Source: Theobroma cacao (lineage: Eukaryota; Streptophyta; Magnoliopsida; Malvales; Malvaceae). From it: a stretch of 64,000 bases of DNA. This document shows positions 37,349 to 49,352 of the stretch, one piece after another. The position numbers and the translations under genes are program-made. Every line of letters begins with the position of its first letter. The stretch's first letter is position 1. Where the stretch lies: positions 306,609 to 370,608 of the forward strand of contig NC_030852.1 in the NCBI RefSeq assembly GCF_000208745.1, written 5' to 3'. A model generated the notes under the pieces. That model was not told where the DNA came from and ran no database searches. It was given only the letters and a program-made list of their open reading frames with translations.

Positions 37349-40300
37349 ATGGCAACCTTTGCAGGGACTACCCAGAAGTGTAAGGCATGTGAGAAAACTG
37401 TTTACTTGGTTGATCAGCTCACTGCTGACAGCAAAGTTTATCACAAAGCTTGCTTCAGGTGCCACCATTGCAAGGGTACCCTTAAGGTAATACCTTTCAT
37501 TCTTTCTTTCTTTTTTTTATTGCGTAGCAAAGCTTGTTAAGTTGAGTTTTGTCAATAATTTTGGTGATGCACCTTCCCCTTATGTTACTTTGAATTTGAT
37601 CATGTCTTTTTGTCTAGTTTTGCTTGATTGTGGATTTTTAAAATCTGGGTTTGGATGTTGAGAAGTTTATGACTAGGATTATTTCTTTGTAGTTGCTTAT
37701 ATGGTTCAAGTTTCTATTCAATCCTTTGTGTCCTTGTTGACTGATAATATGGAAAGACGGCTTTCTTAATGAATCTCCAGTTATGAACAATGATCCAAGT
37801 TCTTCTTGGTGTCAAAAGAGTTTTTCTTAGTTTCTTTAGTTTTGTGCCTAGCTAATCAAAGCTGCCTGCAAACTTGTGAATTGGTGTTTTGAGATCTGAG
37901 CAGTTTTCCATAGAGTTGAGGATACGTATCATGTTGCTTCATTGGTCTAACCAGTAGGTTTTTGGTTTTTTTCTGATATTACAATGACTTGTCTAAAGAA
38001 AACGCTTATCAGTTAGAAGCAAACTGAAATTATATAGGATTTGCTATACATTAGTTCCCTTGAGCCATTTGGAGTTTGTAAGAGAAATGAGTGCAACAAA
38101 ATAAAGGAAGAAGATGCTGAGGAATCATAAACATATTATGGTCAAACCCCAAGAATCACATTGTCACCTGTTTTTAGTAGTTTCTTCAGGAATGTTCCAG
38201 AGTCTTAGAATTCTGCATTTGATATCAGCAGATATGGCAGGAAAAACAGTTTCTTCAGTTTCTTCTCCTTGGAAAATTGAGATTTTCTAGAGTTGGTACA
38301 TAAGCTGAGGAAGGTAATTTCAATAGCATTACAGGAAACATTCTTCCTTTTAGTTTGAGGAAAATCCCAGCCTTGAGATCAAGCTTTTTGAAACAGCGGT
38401 CCTTTATTTTATTTGGTGTAAGGGAGTAAGTGGAGAAGTGGAAAAAAAAAAAAGAAAAATTACATTCTTTGTGGAATCATAAAGACTAATGAATACATTG
38501 TTCTAAGGGCATTGAAGTATGGGTAGAAAATGGAAGTAGTTAACACTTATCAGACCATAAATAAAGTAGAGGCACCAGCCAGCATTAATTAAGGTCTGTT
38601 GGATTTGATGGAGATAAGCATTTTTTTTCTTTGGGCCTCAAACGAACAATGGATAGATTTGGAATCTCAAGCCTTATCCTGTATTCAACTATAGAATCAA
38701 ATTTGTGAAAATATTGGATACTTAAAATGTTGGTAAAGATGTATGCCTTTTTTGCACGATTGTTGACTAACCGCAACAGCAATGAAAAGGTTTCCCATTC
38801 TGCAAAATGGGTTTCTTGATTATGGGCTTTAATTTCTCTATTCAAGACTCCTATCTGCTTGGATATTGAAGCTTAACTTGTAGCCTTTGTATCTCTGAAT
38901 TGGATGGTGAGAGTTTATAAAAAAAAAACTATTCAAGATTGTGTAATCTGAAAAAGAAAATGAGCAAAGTTCATTAATGCTTCAATGTTTGTGTTATAAT
39001 TTTTGTTGTCTGTCTTGTGCAGAGGCCTGTTTTATGCTTCAGGGCACTCATTTAGAAATATACTATTACTAGTATAAATAAATAAGTTCCTTGGGGATTC
39101 TCAAGTCTTTGCTGGGTGTTGCAGCTTTTAAAATAAAGAAGAGATATTGCTCGTATTCTTTAGTTGTATGCCTTTGTTCTTGTGTTACATAAGCTGTTTG
39201 CTCATCCTTTTTTCTTTTCTCAAATTTGCAGCTAAGTAATTATAGCTCCTTTGAGGGTGTCTTGTATTGCAAGCCTCACTTTGATCAATTGTTTAAGAGG
39301 ACTGGCAGCTTGGATAAAAGTTTTGAAGGTGCTTACTTTCTTATGCTTTGTTTTTATGCTTATTTACTTTCTCATTATCTCCGGTTCAAGCCCAATTGAC
39401 AGGTTATTGTTTACTTTATCTCTGTCAGGAACTCCAAAAACTGTTAGGGTAGACCGATCAGCAGATCAGGTACCCCCCCCCCCCACTGTTTTATATTGTA
39501 AAACTCATTTCCTAGTCATAAAAATTATGTTTAGCTCTTAAAGTCGTGCTACCATACTTGTTGCTTATTCTGAGTGGAACTCTGCAGGTAACCAACAGTA
39601 GAGTTTCAAGTCTCTTTGCTGGAACTCAAGAAAAATGTGTCGCTTGCAAGAAAACTGTTTACCCAATTGAAAAGGTAATTATAGCAAACTTCATATCGTT
39701 ATTTGCATGACCTGCAGGAAAAACAAACCATTTCTTCTCATCATGTTTAAGGCATACAAAGGCCCAATCTGGTTTGATTGTCAGGAATGAATTTCAAAAC
39801 CATTTTAAGAAATTAATCTGACAACAGAGAGCAAGTTGTTGACAAAATTACTTCATTTGTTTGATCTGAAAGGCTGGGGAGGCATCATCTCAATATCTCA
39901 TGGGAAGGTGTTGGAAACTCAGAAATTTCAGAAAGAAAAATGAAGATAAGCAAAGGTTTCAATGAATAAAGAACAGAAGAAAAATATCTGGAAGAGAAAA
40001 GCTCATTTTTCATTAAGTAACAGAGCAACATATACAATGGAGGATAACCAAATTTGCCAGCACCAGCTGTACACACCCACCTGAGCTGATATCCTACATT
40101 CTAGGAGCATAGAGATCTGTGATAGACACCCTGCCACAAAACAGACAGTAGACACCAAGCATAACAGCATATTTTGAAGGAGGAAAGGAAAGTAAAATCC
40201 CTAACAATTGGGGAAAACAGTAAATTTCAACAGTAAAGGAAATATAACACTGCATAAATAAACTTGAGACCAAAACGACAGCAGAACAACATCAAACGAC

Positions 40301-43300
40301 AACATAAGTCTTCAATACAAAATGACACCTTATTGACTCTCTGCCTTAGTGCCACTTTCAGTAAGTAGCACACCATTTCTCAACACACCTCCTTGGTGTT
40401 CATCTTGCTGACCCCCAATAGCATCCTCAGAAATTCAAACTTCTCCTTGTTCAAACATTTAGTGAAAATATCAGAAATTTGTTCATGAGTTCCACAATGA
40501 AGTACCAAGATCTCACCATCTCTAACTGCTTTTCGGATGAAATGAAACTTTACCTTGATATGCTTAGTTCTGCCATGATGAACAGGATTATTGGCAATGG
40601 AGATTGTAGATTTATTATCAATCATTAAAGGAGTGCCTACTTCTTGCTTGAATCCCAAATCTCCAAGAATTTTCCTGATTTAGATCACCTGATTGGCAAC
40701 AGCTGCAGCCGAAATGTATTCAGCTTCAGCAGAGGATTAGGCTACCACCTCCTGTTTCTTGGAGTTCCAGGAGAAGGTAGCACTTCCAAATCTAAAGCAA
40801 TAACCACTTGCACTCTTGGCATCATCTAAGTTACCAGCCCAGTTACTGTCACAGTAACCAACCAAGTCTCCACTCTTCTCCTTTTCAAACAAGAGACCAT
40901 AATTCACAGTTCCTTTTAAGTATCTTAGAACCCTTTTTGCAATGATATAATGATCTTGGAAAGGTTTCTACATAAATCTGGAAAGTAAACTTGCTGGATA
41001 CATCAGATCAGGTTTGGAAGCTATTAAGTACAATAAACTTCCCATGATACTTCTGTAACTTGAACCTGTAGCTTCTGAGGCCCCATCCTCTTTACTCAAT
41101 TTATAGTTTGAGGCAATTGGAGTTTCAACCGCTTTACAATTGTCCATTTGAAATTTCTTCAATAGCTCAGATGCATATTTGCCCTAATCAATACAAATAT
41201 AATCTGAGTTTTGAATAAATTGTAATCCCAAAAAATAGTGCATCTCTCCCAAATCCGTCATTTCAAACTCTTTCATTGACTTGATCTTAAAATCAGTTAA
41301 GAAACTAACATCTGAACAAGTAATCAATAAATCATCAACATATAGGGAGATAATTACCTTAACAGAATCTGAATGACTGCACACCTACAGTGTAGGCTCA
41401 TTTTGACTCCTTTGAAAACCTTCAGTAATGAGAAATGAGTCAATTCTGTCATACCAAGCCCTTGCAGCCTGTTTAAACCCAAACAAAGCTTTCACTAGTT
41501 TGCAAACTTTAACTTCAGTCCCTGGTTTGATGAACCCGTCAGGTTGATGAACATAAATATCTTCAGTAAGATAGTCATTCGAAAAGGCAGATTTCACGTC
41601 AAGATGCTAGATCTTCCTACTTTCTTGAGTAGCTAAAACAATTAACAGCCTTATAGTATCATGTCTTGCTATTGGAGCCAAAGTCTCCCAGTAATCCACA
41701 CCTTAAATCTGAGAATATCCTTTCACTACAAGCCTTGCTTTGAACTTGTTCACTATTCCATCAGCATTAAGCTTTGTCTTGTAGATCCACTTTGTCCCAA
41801 TTACATGCTGATCAGTTGGTTTGTCCACCAATAACCAAGTATCATTCTTCTCAATCATCAGCATTTCATTTTTCATAGCTTGCACCCATTTATTGTCTTT
41901 TGCAGCTTCTACATAATTAGTAGGTTCACATACTACAACATTACACCTAGCATAGATATCTTGTAGGGACCTTGTACCTCTCACTGCCAATCTTTCATCT
42001 TCTAAGTCTTCTTTTGAATCATCTTCATTTTGAACATCATCAGGACTGACATTGTATTTGTCAACACTCACAACATTAGACTTTTCCCAGTCCCACATTG
42101 AGCTTTCATCAAACTTTGTGTCCCTACTTACAAAAACCTTCTTTGTCTCCACATTATATAACTTGTAAACCTTAGTAATTTCACTGTATCCAATGTGAAC
42201 AGCTACAATACTCTTCTCATCTAGTTTAGTTCTTCTGCCATCCGGAACTTTTGCATAGCATGTACTACCAAAAATCTTCATATGATTAACTGATGGTTTG
42301 TAACCAAACCAACTCTCATAAGGGGTCTTACCTGACACAGCTCTTGTAGGGGTTAAATTTAACAGGTAGTTAGTTGTGTTAACAGCTTCTGCCCAAATGT
42401 CTTTGGCAACTTTTTCTGAAATAGAAGGCACCTAGCCATCTCCATAAGTGTCCTATTTTTCCTCTCGGATACCCCATTCTGTTGAAGGCTATAGGTAGCA
42501 GTTAACTGATAAGTAATACCAAGCTGAACCAGTTAATCTTCAAACTCAGCAACAGTAAATTCATTTCCATTATTAGTTCTTAAGGGTTTTTATAGAAGAG
42601 CATGCTTGATTCTCAACCAACTTTCTGAACTTCACAAAATTCTTAAAAGCATCAGACTTGGATTTCAAGAAAAATAGCCAACAAAATCTTGTATCATCAT
42701 CAATAAACAGCAAGTAGTACCTGTTACCCCCAAGTGATTCAGTCTTCATAGGTCCTCCCTAGTCAGAATGAATGAGCGGCAACTTGTTAGTAGCTTTCCA
42801 CCTCCTCTCTCTTGGAAATGAAGTCCTGCTCTGCTTGCCAAACTGACAAGTTCCACATAACTGTTCAGGCTTTGTTATCTTTGGTAAACCTTCAACCAGC
42901 ATATGAGAAGCCATATTCTGCAAAGAGTTATAATTAACATGGCCTAACCTTCTATGCCACAGTTCTGATTCATCAACAGCATTGAAATAAGCTTTATGCT
43001 TGGCATGCTTCCAATCTATTGGAAAGCATTTGTTTCTCATTTCAACAGTTAAAACTTCTTCTCCCTTAGGATCGAATATAGTGCAGAGAGAGCATACTGA
43101 CTCTCAGTAAGCTGTCCAACACTGAGTAGATTTTGGTTAGCCTCAGCAACAAAAAAGACATTGGAGACATACTTGTTACCTGACTGAGTTTCAACCATGA
43201 CAGTCCCTATACCAAGTTTCGTCAAAAATGGTCCATTACCAATCTCTACTCTGGACCTATAACTCCTGTCTATTGTAGCAAACTGACTCTCATCACCAGT

Positions 43301-45517
43301 TAAGTGATTTGAGCAAGCACTGTCAATCAACCATAAATTCTTCTTGACAGATTCACCTACTTCTTGAGCCACGAGTAAGACTTCATCAGATTCCTCAACT
43401 TGCTCACCTACTACAGCTTTCTCATTAGACTTGGAACCTTTGTTTTCACACACCTTTTCAACATGACCTAGTTGGTTACAGGCTCTACATTTTACATGGG
43501 GCCTGTACCAACAAAATTTTGCTGAATGTGTGGTTTTCTTACAATGAAGGCAGGGCTGAGACTTCTACTTTTGTTTGCTAGATTTTCCATCTACTATTTT
43601 CTTATCCTTCTCCTTCCTTTCACCTTCATTCTTCCTTGTGCTGTAATCACTAACTTTAAGATTCCTTGTTTGAGCAACCAAACCACTATCCACCACACTT
43701 TTCTACCTAAATGCTCTTCTCTGTTCCAGGCCCTCCAGAGCATTCACTAGCACCTTTAAAGTCAATTGTCCAATATCCTTGAAATCCTCTAATGAAGAAA
43801 CCTTGGACTTATATTTCTCTGGAAGGCTCACTAGCATCCTATGCGCTAACCTTTCCTCTACCATGACCTTTCCCAACAATCTCAATTGATTCACTAGGGC
43901 CATCATTTTTCTAGAAAATTCCCTAATGGTTTCATCATCTTCGATCCTTAACATCTCGAACTGTCTAAACAAATTCAAGGATTGAATCTGCCTAGTCCTA
44001 TCACTACCCAAAAATTCATCTTTCAAGTGATCCCACACTTCCTTAGGACTATCTAGATGCAAAATCCTGGAGAAAATTTCATCAGAAACAGCAGACTGTA
44101 AACAGGACAGAGCCTTGTACCTTTTTGCTTTGTCATCTTCAATCTGTCGAATCTGAGCAAGAGTGGGGTTGGCATGTTGTTGAACAGGGTCCTCTTCAGT
44201 CTCCACTACCTCTCAGATATAGTATGCTTTGAGGTAACATTTCATTTTCACGGACCATATGGCATAGTTTTCACTAGTAAAGACTGGTGGAGCTGATGTG
44301 TTGAACCCGGCTATAGCCATGAAAGAAAAAAACCACACAGAAGAATGAACAGGAAGCTAGATGAAGATGATAAAATGAAAAATAGACCCTTAAGACCTAT
44401 TGTAAGGCTCGGATACCATGTTGGAAACTCAGAAATTTTAGAAAGAAAAATGAAGATAAGCAAAGGTTTCAATGAATAAAGAATAGAAGAAAAATATTTG
44501 GAAGAGAAAAGCTCATTTTTCATTAAGTAACAGAGCAATATATACAATGGAGGATAACCCAATTTAACAGCACCAGCTGTACACACCCACCTGAGCTGAT
44601 ATCCTACATTCTAGGAGCATAGGGACATGTGATAGATACCCTGCCACATAAAAGACAGTAGACACCAAGCATAACAGCATATTTTGAAGGAGGAAAGGAA
44701 AGTAAAATCCCTAACAATTGGGAAAAACAGTAAATTTCAACAGGAAAAGAAATATAACACTGCATAAATAAACTTGAGACAAAAACGACAGCAGAACAAC
44801 ATCAAACGACAACATAAGTTTTCAGTACAAAACAACACCTTATTGACTCTCTGCGTCAGTGCCACTTTCAGCAAATAGCACACCATTTCTCAACAGAGCC
44901 ATTCTCTGCATAATTGACTTGATGAATTGCATTTTCTGTTTTGTTTGTTATCAAGAACAAAAAATGTTATTAACATTTATATATGCTATCACCATTTGCC
45001 TCCTAAAGCATCATCACTAGGATTTAATTTGTTGATATTTTGTTCCTCTTGATTGTCATGAAGTCATTTCAACAATAACAGATTAAAAAAATTATAGGCA
45101 GAAAAACGCTAGACTATTGACGTCTATCCTCAAGTTTTCAGAAAATAATGGAAATGGAATTCCTTTAAAAGGAGCAAAGAGTGATGCTCAGATTAAAAAT
45201 GTAGAACTGTGAATGTATAGCCTCTAAACATAATCTCTGCCATGCATCTTGTAGTATTTGATAGCTCAACTTTGCTGGTTGTTCTTACTCTGATATTCAT
45301 CTATCCTCAGGTGGCAGTTGATGGCAGCTCCTATCATAAGGCTTGTTTCAGGTGCACCCATGGGGGCTGTGTAATCAGCCCATCGAACTACGTGGCCCAT
45401 GAACAACGTCTATACTGTAGGCATCACCACAACCAACTCTTCAAACAGAAGGGGAACTTCAGCCAACTTGACAAGCATGAGGAAGTCAAGGAAGTGACTG
45501 AGAACATTGTGGCCTAG
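37349..45517 (+). CDS. WLIM1: Two-LIM-domain actin-binding protein (WLIM1-like)
   Basis: Five exons: 37349-37486, 39232-39328, 39429-39469, 39588-39674, 45311-45517; 189 residues, the usual size. LIM1 starts at Cys11-x2-Cys14, then His32-x2-Cys35 and Cys38-x2-Cys41, ending [19 protein letters not shown]2 starts Cys109-x2-Cys112, then His130-x2-Cys133, ending [20 protein letters not shown]. Plant LIM proteins bundle actin filaments and some also enter the nucleus to bind PAL-box promoters. The last intron (39675-45310, 5.6 kb) separates the two halves of LIM2 and contains a full-length decayed copia element in antisense. Both splice sites of that intron are intact (AAAAG-GTAATT and CCTCAG-GTGG). 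Whether the transcript reads through the element normally cannot be told from sequence. Confidence 0.92.
39909..40385 (-). repeat. 3' LTR of the copia element
   Basis: 477 bp, with plus-strand ends TGTTGG and CAACA. By hand count it differs from the other LTR at 25 positions with no gaps, mostly transitions. Confidence 0.93.
40380..41702 (-). pseudogene. Copia reverse transcriptase and RNase H remnant
   Basis: All pieces stay in one frame but are cut by stops near 41607, 41385, 41184, 40968, 40738 and 40680. Visible motifs are [19 protein letters not shown], the RT active-site box YVDDLLIT (41184-41384), the GSLLYL region, SSAEAEY of RNase H near 40720, and [15 protein letters not shown] at the end. 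It is not functional. Confidence 0.85.
40386..40396 (-). other. Polypurine tract
   Basis: The minus strand reads CCAAGGAGGTG directly before the 3' LTR, a purine-rich primer site for plus-strand DNA synthesis. It overlaps the last codons of the RNase H frame, which ends just inside the LTR. Confidence 0.6.
41703..42431 (-). pseudogene. Copia integrase C-terminal region and start of RT, remnant
   Basis: The longest intact piece, 242 residues. It has the integrase end ([38 protein letters not shown]) and then the RT N-terminus ([35 protein letters not shown]). It stops by TAA at 41703. Confidence 0.85.
42430..43453 (-). pseudogene. Copia protease and pre-integrase remnant
   Basis: Protease with [15 protein letters not shown] (43049-43453), where the usual DSG active-site triplet reads DSA. 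A frameshift near 43050-43090 moves the frame; then the GAG-pre-integrase zinc region follows (42759-43040, [26 protein letters not shown]). A TAG at 42759-42761 ends that piece and more stops lie in 42432-42758, which should carry the first part of the integrase core. Confidence 0.82.
43454..44320 (-). pseudogene. Copia gag remnant (DUF4219, UBN2, zinc knuckles)
   Basis: Starts at ATG 44320 with a DUF4219-like region ([19 protein letters not shown]), then is cut by an in-frame TGA at 44213-44215. The UBN2 gag body follows (43706-44206; [34 protein letters not shown]). Further stops occur at 43703 and near 43568. Two CCHC-type knuckles lie near 43450-43560, the second being C-x2-C-x4-H-x4-C. 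Gag coats the element RNA; this copy is broken. Confidence 0.85.
44406..44418 (-). other. Primer-binding site, tRNA-iMet
   Basis: Directly beside the 5' LTR the minus strand reads TGGTATCCGAGCC. The usual plant copia site complementary to initiator tRNA-Met is TGGTATCAGAGC, so there is one mismatch. Confidence 0.85.
44419..44895 (-). repeat. 5' LTR of the copia element
   Basis: 477 bp, the same ends as the 3' copy. On the minus strand it holds a TATATATT motif near 44537-44544 that could be its promoter. Confidence 0.93.
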
Positions 45518-48500
45518 GTATCCAGTTTCTAAGAAAGAGCCAGATTTCAACTTTTGAAGCAAAGCTGTTGTTGCATTTACTTTCTACGTAGTATATACCA
45601 TATTATATATATATTGTATGTCACCGGGGAGAAATATTTAGCAGGAGAGTTTGAGTTTGTTGCTAAATTTTTGTGTGTGAGCTTTGAATTGATAGCAAGT
45701 TGGTGTTCAGTCCTTTTCAATAAACTATGTTGATATAACGCAAGAAAATATCCTGTTAGATCTTTGATTAGAAGCTTGATGTGTTTTGAGCTTTTCTTTA
45801 TTTCAAGAACCATGGTGCTTTTCTTTTCTAGCGATGCTGCTGTAATATATACCATCAAAGATGATAAGAGTCATGTAAAACTTCAGTAATCGCCTTGGCT
45901 GGAAAGAGGACAAGCACGGCTCCAATCATTGATGCTTTTCCCCAGCTGAGAAGTTTGTTTTATAGATTTGCTTTCTAGCAATTCCCAAACGAAGCATGAG
46001 CTGGTTTTCTGATATCAGGACCCCGACTTGGATTAAAAATACTTTTCATAACGTAAACACCCATGGTTATCCCCATTGTAGTCTTCCTGAGCTTACTTAC
46101 GTAACTAACTAGCATCAAATTATCTCATAAAAAGGGACTCAATAAACACTCATTATCAGATATAACGGGCCGCAGGCCTCTAACACCAATAACCAATCCT
46201 GACATTTTTCAGCAACCTTGGCTGGTAAGTCGTAAATCATAAGTCCAGTATCATGCAGATATGCACCATTATTTTAAGCCCAAATTTGAGAAACGCCTTC
46301 TTCCATTTTCCTTCCCTGATCAACCACCTCTCCTGCCAATGCCAATCCAACCTACTGAATCTAGAATAGCCTCGATTGTTGAGTACGGAGTACCTTACAA
46401 AACTCTTTCAACGGAAAAAATTCCAGTGCCCTATGGGTCAGAACTAAGTTTAGTAAATTGCATACTTTTTCAAGAATATGCTTATTGTTTCATCCAAATG
46501 ACGCTCGAGGTATTAGTGTGATCCTAGATATTGTCCATATATTCCAAAGTTTAAAGACCTCTTATCTTTGTGATTTGTCAAGTCCAATTTATCTAAGCAT
46601 GATCGTGTTTGCATAGTGTTTGCAGTTTTCACTCCCTAGCTGAAGGAAATTAGTTTTAGGTGAAAATAGTTGATAATGGATTTTGCAGGGTTACATAAGA
46701 TGTGAGAGTATATATTTTTTGAACATATTGCGTGATGTCTCATCCCTTATCAAATGTAAATGTCTTTATTAGTTTAAGTCAATTATTAAAAATTTAAATT
46801 TTGAAAGATCATGTGATTTAAATTTGAAAAATTGTTAAATTAGTAATACTTGAATCTGAATCAGGATACCTGATTTAAATGATTGAAAGGGATGTTTTAG
46901 TTTTACGAGGGCCATTAATTGATGGGATTGGCTATATCAAATTTTATTCTTCTCTTGATAAACTAGAGTGGATTGCTCAAGTGAGTAAACAGGGGGGTGA
47001 ATGCAGGGAATGAATCAAACCTTGCCCGCATTGTGATCAGAGGTCATGGTCAACGGTACTGTTTATGAGTTTCTCTGATCAATTGCATCTGCATCATATA
47101 CCAAAAGTCTAGCTAGGCAAGGCTAGGAGGCTATGCTCCCATGTCCAGGCCAGAATATTTCTGTTTTTCAAAGGAAGCGGCTGGGATAATGCTGTTGAAT
47201 CATAAATGCTGGTTGATTGCTCCTAGTCAACCTTGAAGGCCATTTGGCCCATTTCCCAAGTCTATAGTAAAGAATTAACAGAACCCCATTTTTTTCACAT
47301 TTTTCAATTGTGGAGGAATGTTTCATGTGAACAGAGAGGAGCATAAAAGACATGATTAAAATAGAATAGTTGGGTTAGCAGAGTGAATAAGCAGAGGCCC
47401 AAACATTGATTAGAATAGTGGGATAGTATCTAAAAACATGTGATGATTGCCGAATCCTGAGGTGTATGGCAGAGATTAATAGTTAGAGATGATTTGCGAC
47501 AAACTGGTAAAGAGGGAAGCTTGCTACAGCAATAATAATTGGTAGGCATCCATGCTTTCATACTTTGAATGTAAGCAACGCAAGTTGCATGACGCTGCTT
47601 TTCAGTCAATGTGATCATCTCTCAAGATTTGCTGAGAAAGTTGAGCCTGTTCCCTCTGATGGCAAAGGTCTTGCAAGAAATAATTTCGATGAAAGTCTTC
47701 CGCAATAAAGAAAGGGGATGTCGCTGTTGAAATTTGAGCTACCCTATCAATAGGAACCATTCATTCTATGCCTGGATTAAAAGCTGTTATTCTCAAAGCA
47801 TTAATTAGGTTGTGACAGCATTGTATGACACCGCAGGCTCAATCAATCAGGTATATTCAAAAGCCAACGACCTGATAAATGGAAATATTGCTCCACAACT
47901 CACTAATCTAATAGTTTTTTAATAGAGACAAAATTTGTATGAGGCTTCCAGTATATGGCCCACAGAGAGAATTCCTGTGTGTTTTCCAGGAGTTGGACGA
48001 TTCATATGTGTTAAAATACCAAGTTTGTAATTTTCCCATGCTTAGAGAATGTTCTGACTCTCAGGTGGGTTGCAGTTGTTTCACTCAAATGTTTTCTGCT
48101 AAGTGGCGCAATAGTTTTATTTGTTAGCTTGTTAAAGAAAGGATCAAGGCATCTTTTGCTTTGGAACCTATGGTCGGTCTGTCTTGCTCTTGAGTTTGGC
48201 AATGGGACTTGAGCACGAAACAATGCTTTTTTGATATTAGGAAAAGATTCCTCTTCTTTTAAATGGGCCGGAAATTATTAGTATGATGAGGCGTTTCAAA
48301 GTAAAAAATGTACATGCCTTACGATTACTGGTAGTCTTTTGTTACATGTCCCACCATTTATTCTTCCATAGCCATGAGAATGCTGTTCACATTTCTTCTG
48401 ATTCAAGTCCCTCGTGGCGAGCAGAGTCACATTCCAGATGCTTGTTTGCTGGTTCTGCATCTGCACTGAACGCCTAAGAAGTAATATTAGTTCCAGGATG

Positions 48501-49352
48501 TTTCCATGAGTGTCTATCATGACGAAAGTGGTGAAAATTTTGATCTCTGAAATTTTCCATTGGTTCCCAACCAGTAAGTGAAGCTGCTCGAGGACATGAT
48601 CATCTCGTATCTGTACTTGATTATGGCTTCACCAGTTAATTAGTTATGGCCTTGATGGACCATATAAGGAAAAGAAATGGTCCTTCAAAGCAATTATTAA
48701 GACCTCGATTCCTTGTATTTTAGTACTCCGGAATTGATATCTGGCCTACCTGCAAAAACAATTATTGCTGACGTATAGCTAGCTCTCTTTGGTACTCATA
48801 TTCTCCTCTCACTGCACAGCTGCCCTATTCCTGAAAGTACCTTGTTTACACTAATATATTCAAGTTAAGCTCTGTAAAACGGCAATGGCAGCCATGACAG
48901 ATTACACTGTTGCTTAATAATTAATTTTTTTTATTTTGAGGTATTAGTTATGCTAATTAAAACTTTGGAGTTTGGCCCTTGAAACTTTTGTTTCTGTTAC
49001 TTAACAAACTAAGACAACCTTAATTTATTATGAATTAAGTATGTAAATGGGTTCATTAAACTTTTGGAGTACTATGGAACAATACTCTTGACTTCATTAC
49101 ATAACAGTGCTGGATTACAACTCTATTGGGTTTGCTTCACCCTTTTTGATATACAATTATGCATTGCTCAGATCTGCACCTTGAAGAAAGTTGGGGTGTT
49201 TTTTTCTTGGTTTGCTACCTGCATCCCTAAAGTGAGAAACTGTATTTGCTTTTTACAGGTTAAAAAGGTAGCCTGGATTTCTGTGCGGCACGAGCCAAGC
49301 GTTGCTCCTCTCTGTGTCTTATGCAGCATATGTGGCAAAATGCGAATCATCC
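45518..49352. other. Intergenic between LIM and PADRE genes
   Basis: 3.8 kb. The first 250 bases look like the LIM 3' UTR. A frame at 46261-46521 has no family I know. No RNA gene, transposon or splice-consistent model was seen. The part near 48890-49060 is AT-rich. Confidence 0.5.

Larger units (their letters stand above)
39909..44895 (-). mobile_element. Ty1/copia LTR retrotransposon, decayed, in LIM intron 4
   Basis: 4,987 bases bounded by two direct LTRs of 477 bp each and lying antisense to the LIM gene. Reading the minus strand the order is 5' LTR, initiator-Met-tRNA primer site, gag, protease, integrase, reverse transcriptase, RNase H, polypurine tract, 3' LTR; integrase before RT is the copia order. 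The coding part has at least nine stops and one frameshift, so it cannot move on its own. The five bases outside each end do not match (GAAGG left, GAGCC right), so no target-site duplication is visible. Confidence 0.95.

Noticed and set aside
39378..39400. tRNA T-loop-like GGTTCAAGCCC
   Set aside because: No matching acceptor stem, D-loop or anticodon arm around it; it is intron sequence of the LIM gene.
40380..44320. Copia gag-pol as an active, intact polyprotein
   Set aside because: Numerous in-frame stops, a frameshift and an altered protease motif show it is a dead copy.
46261..46521. Open frame of 86 residues after the LIM gene
   Set aside because: No family recognised and no promoter or splice evidence; it reads like protein in part, so a decayed gene fragment cannot be excluded, but it is not supported.
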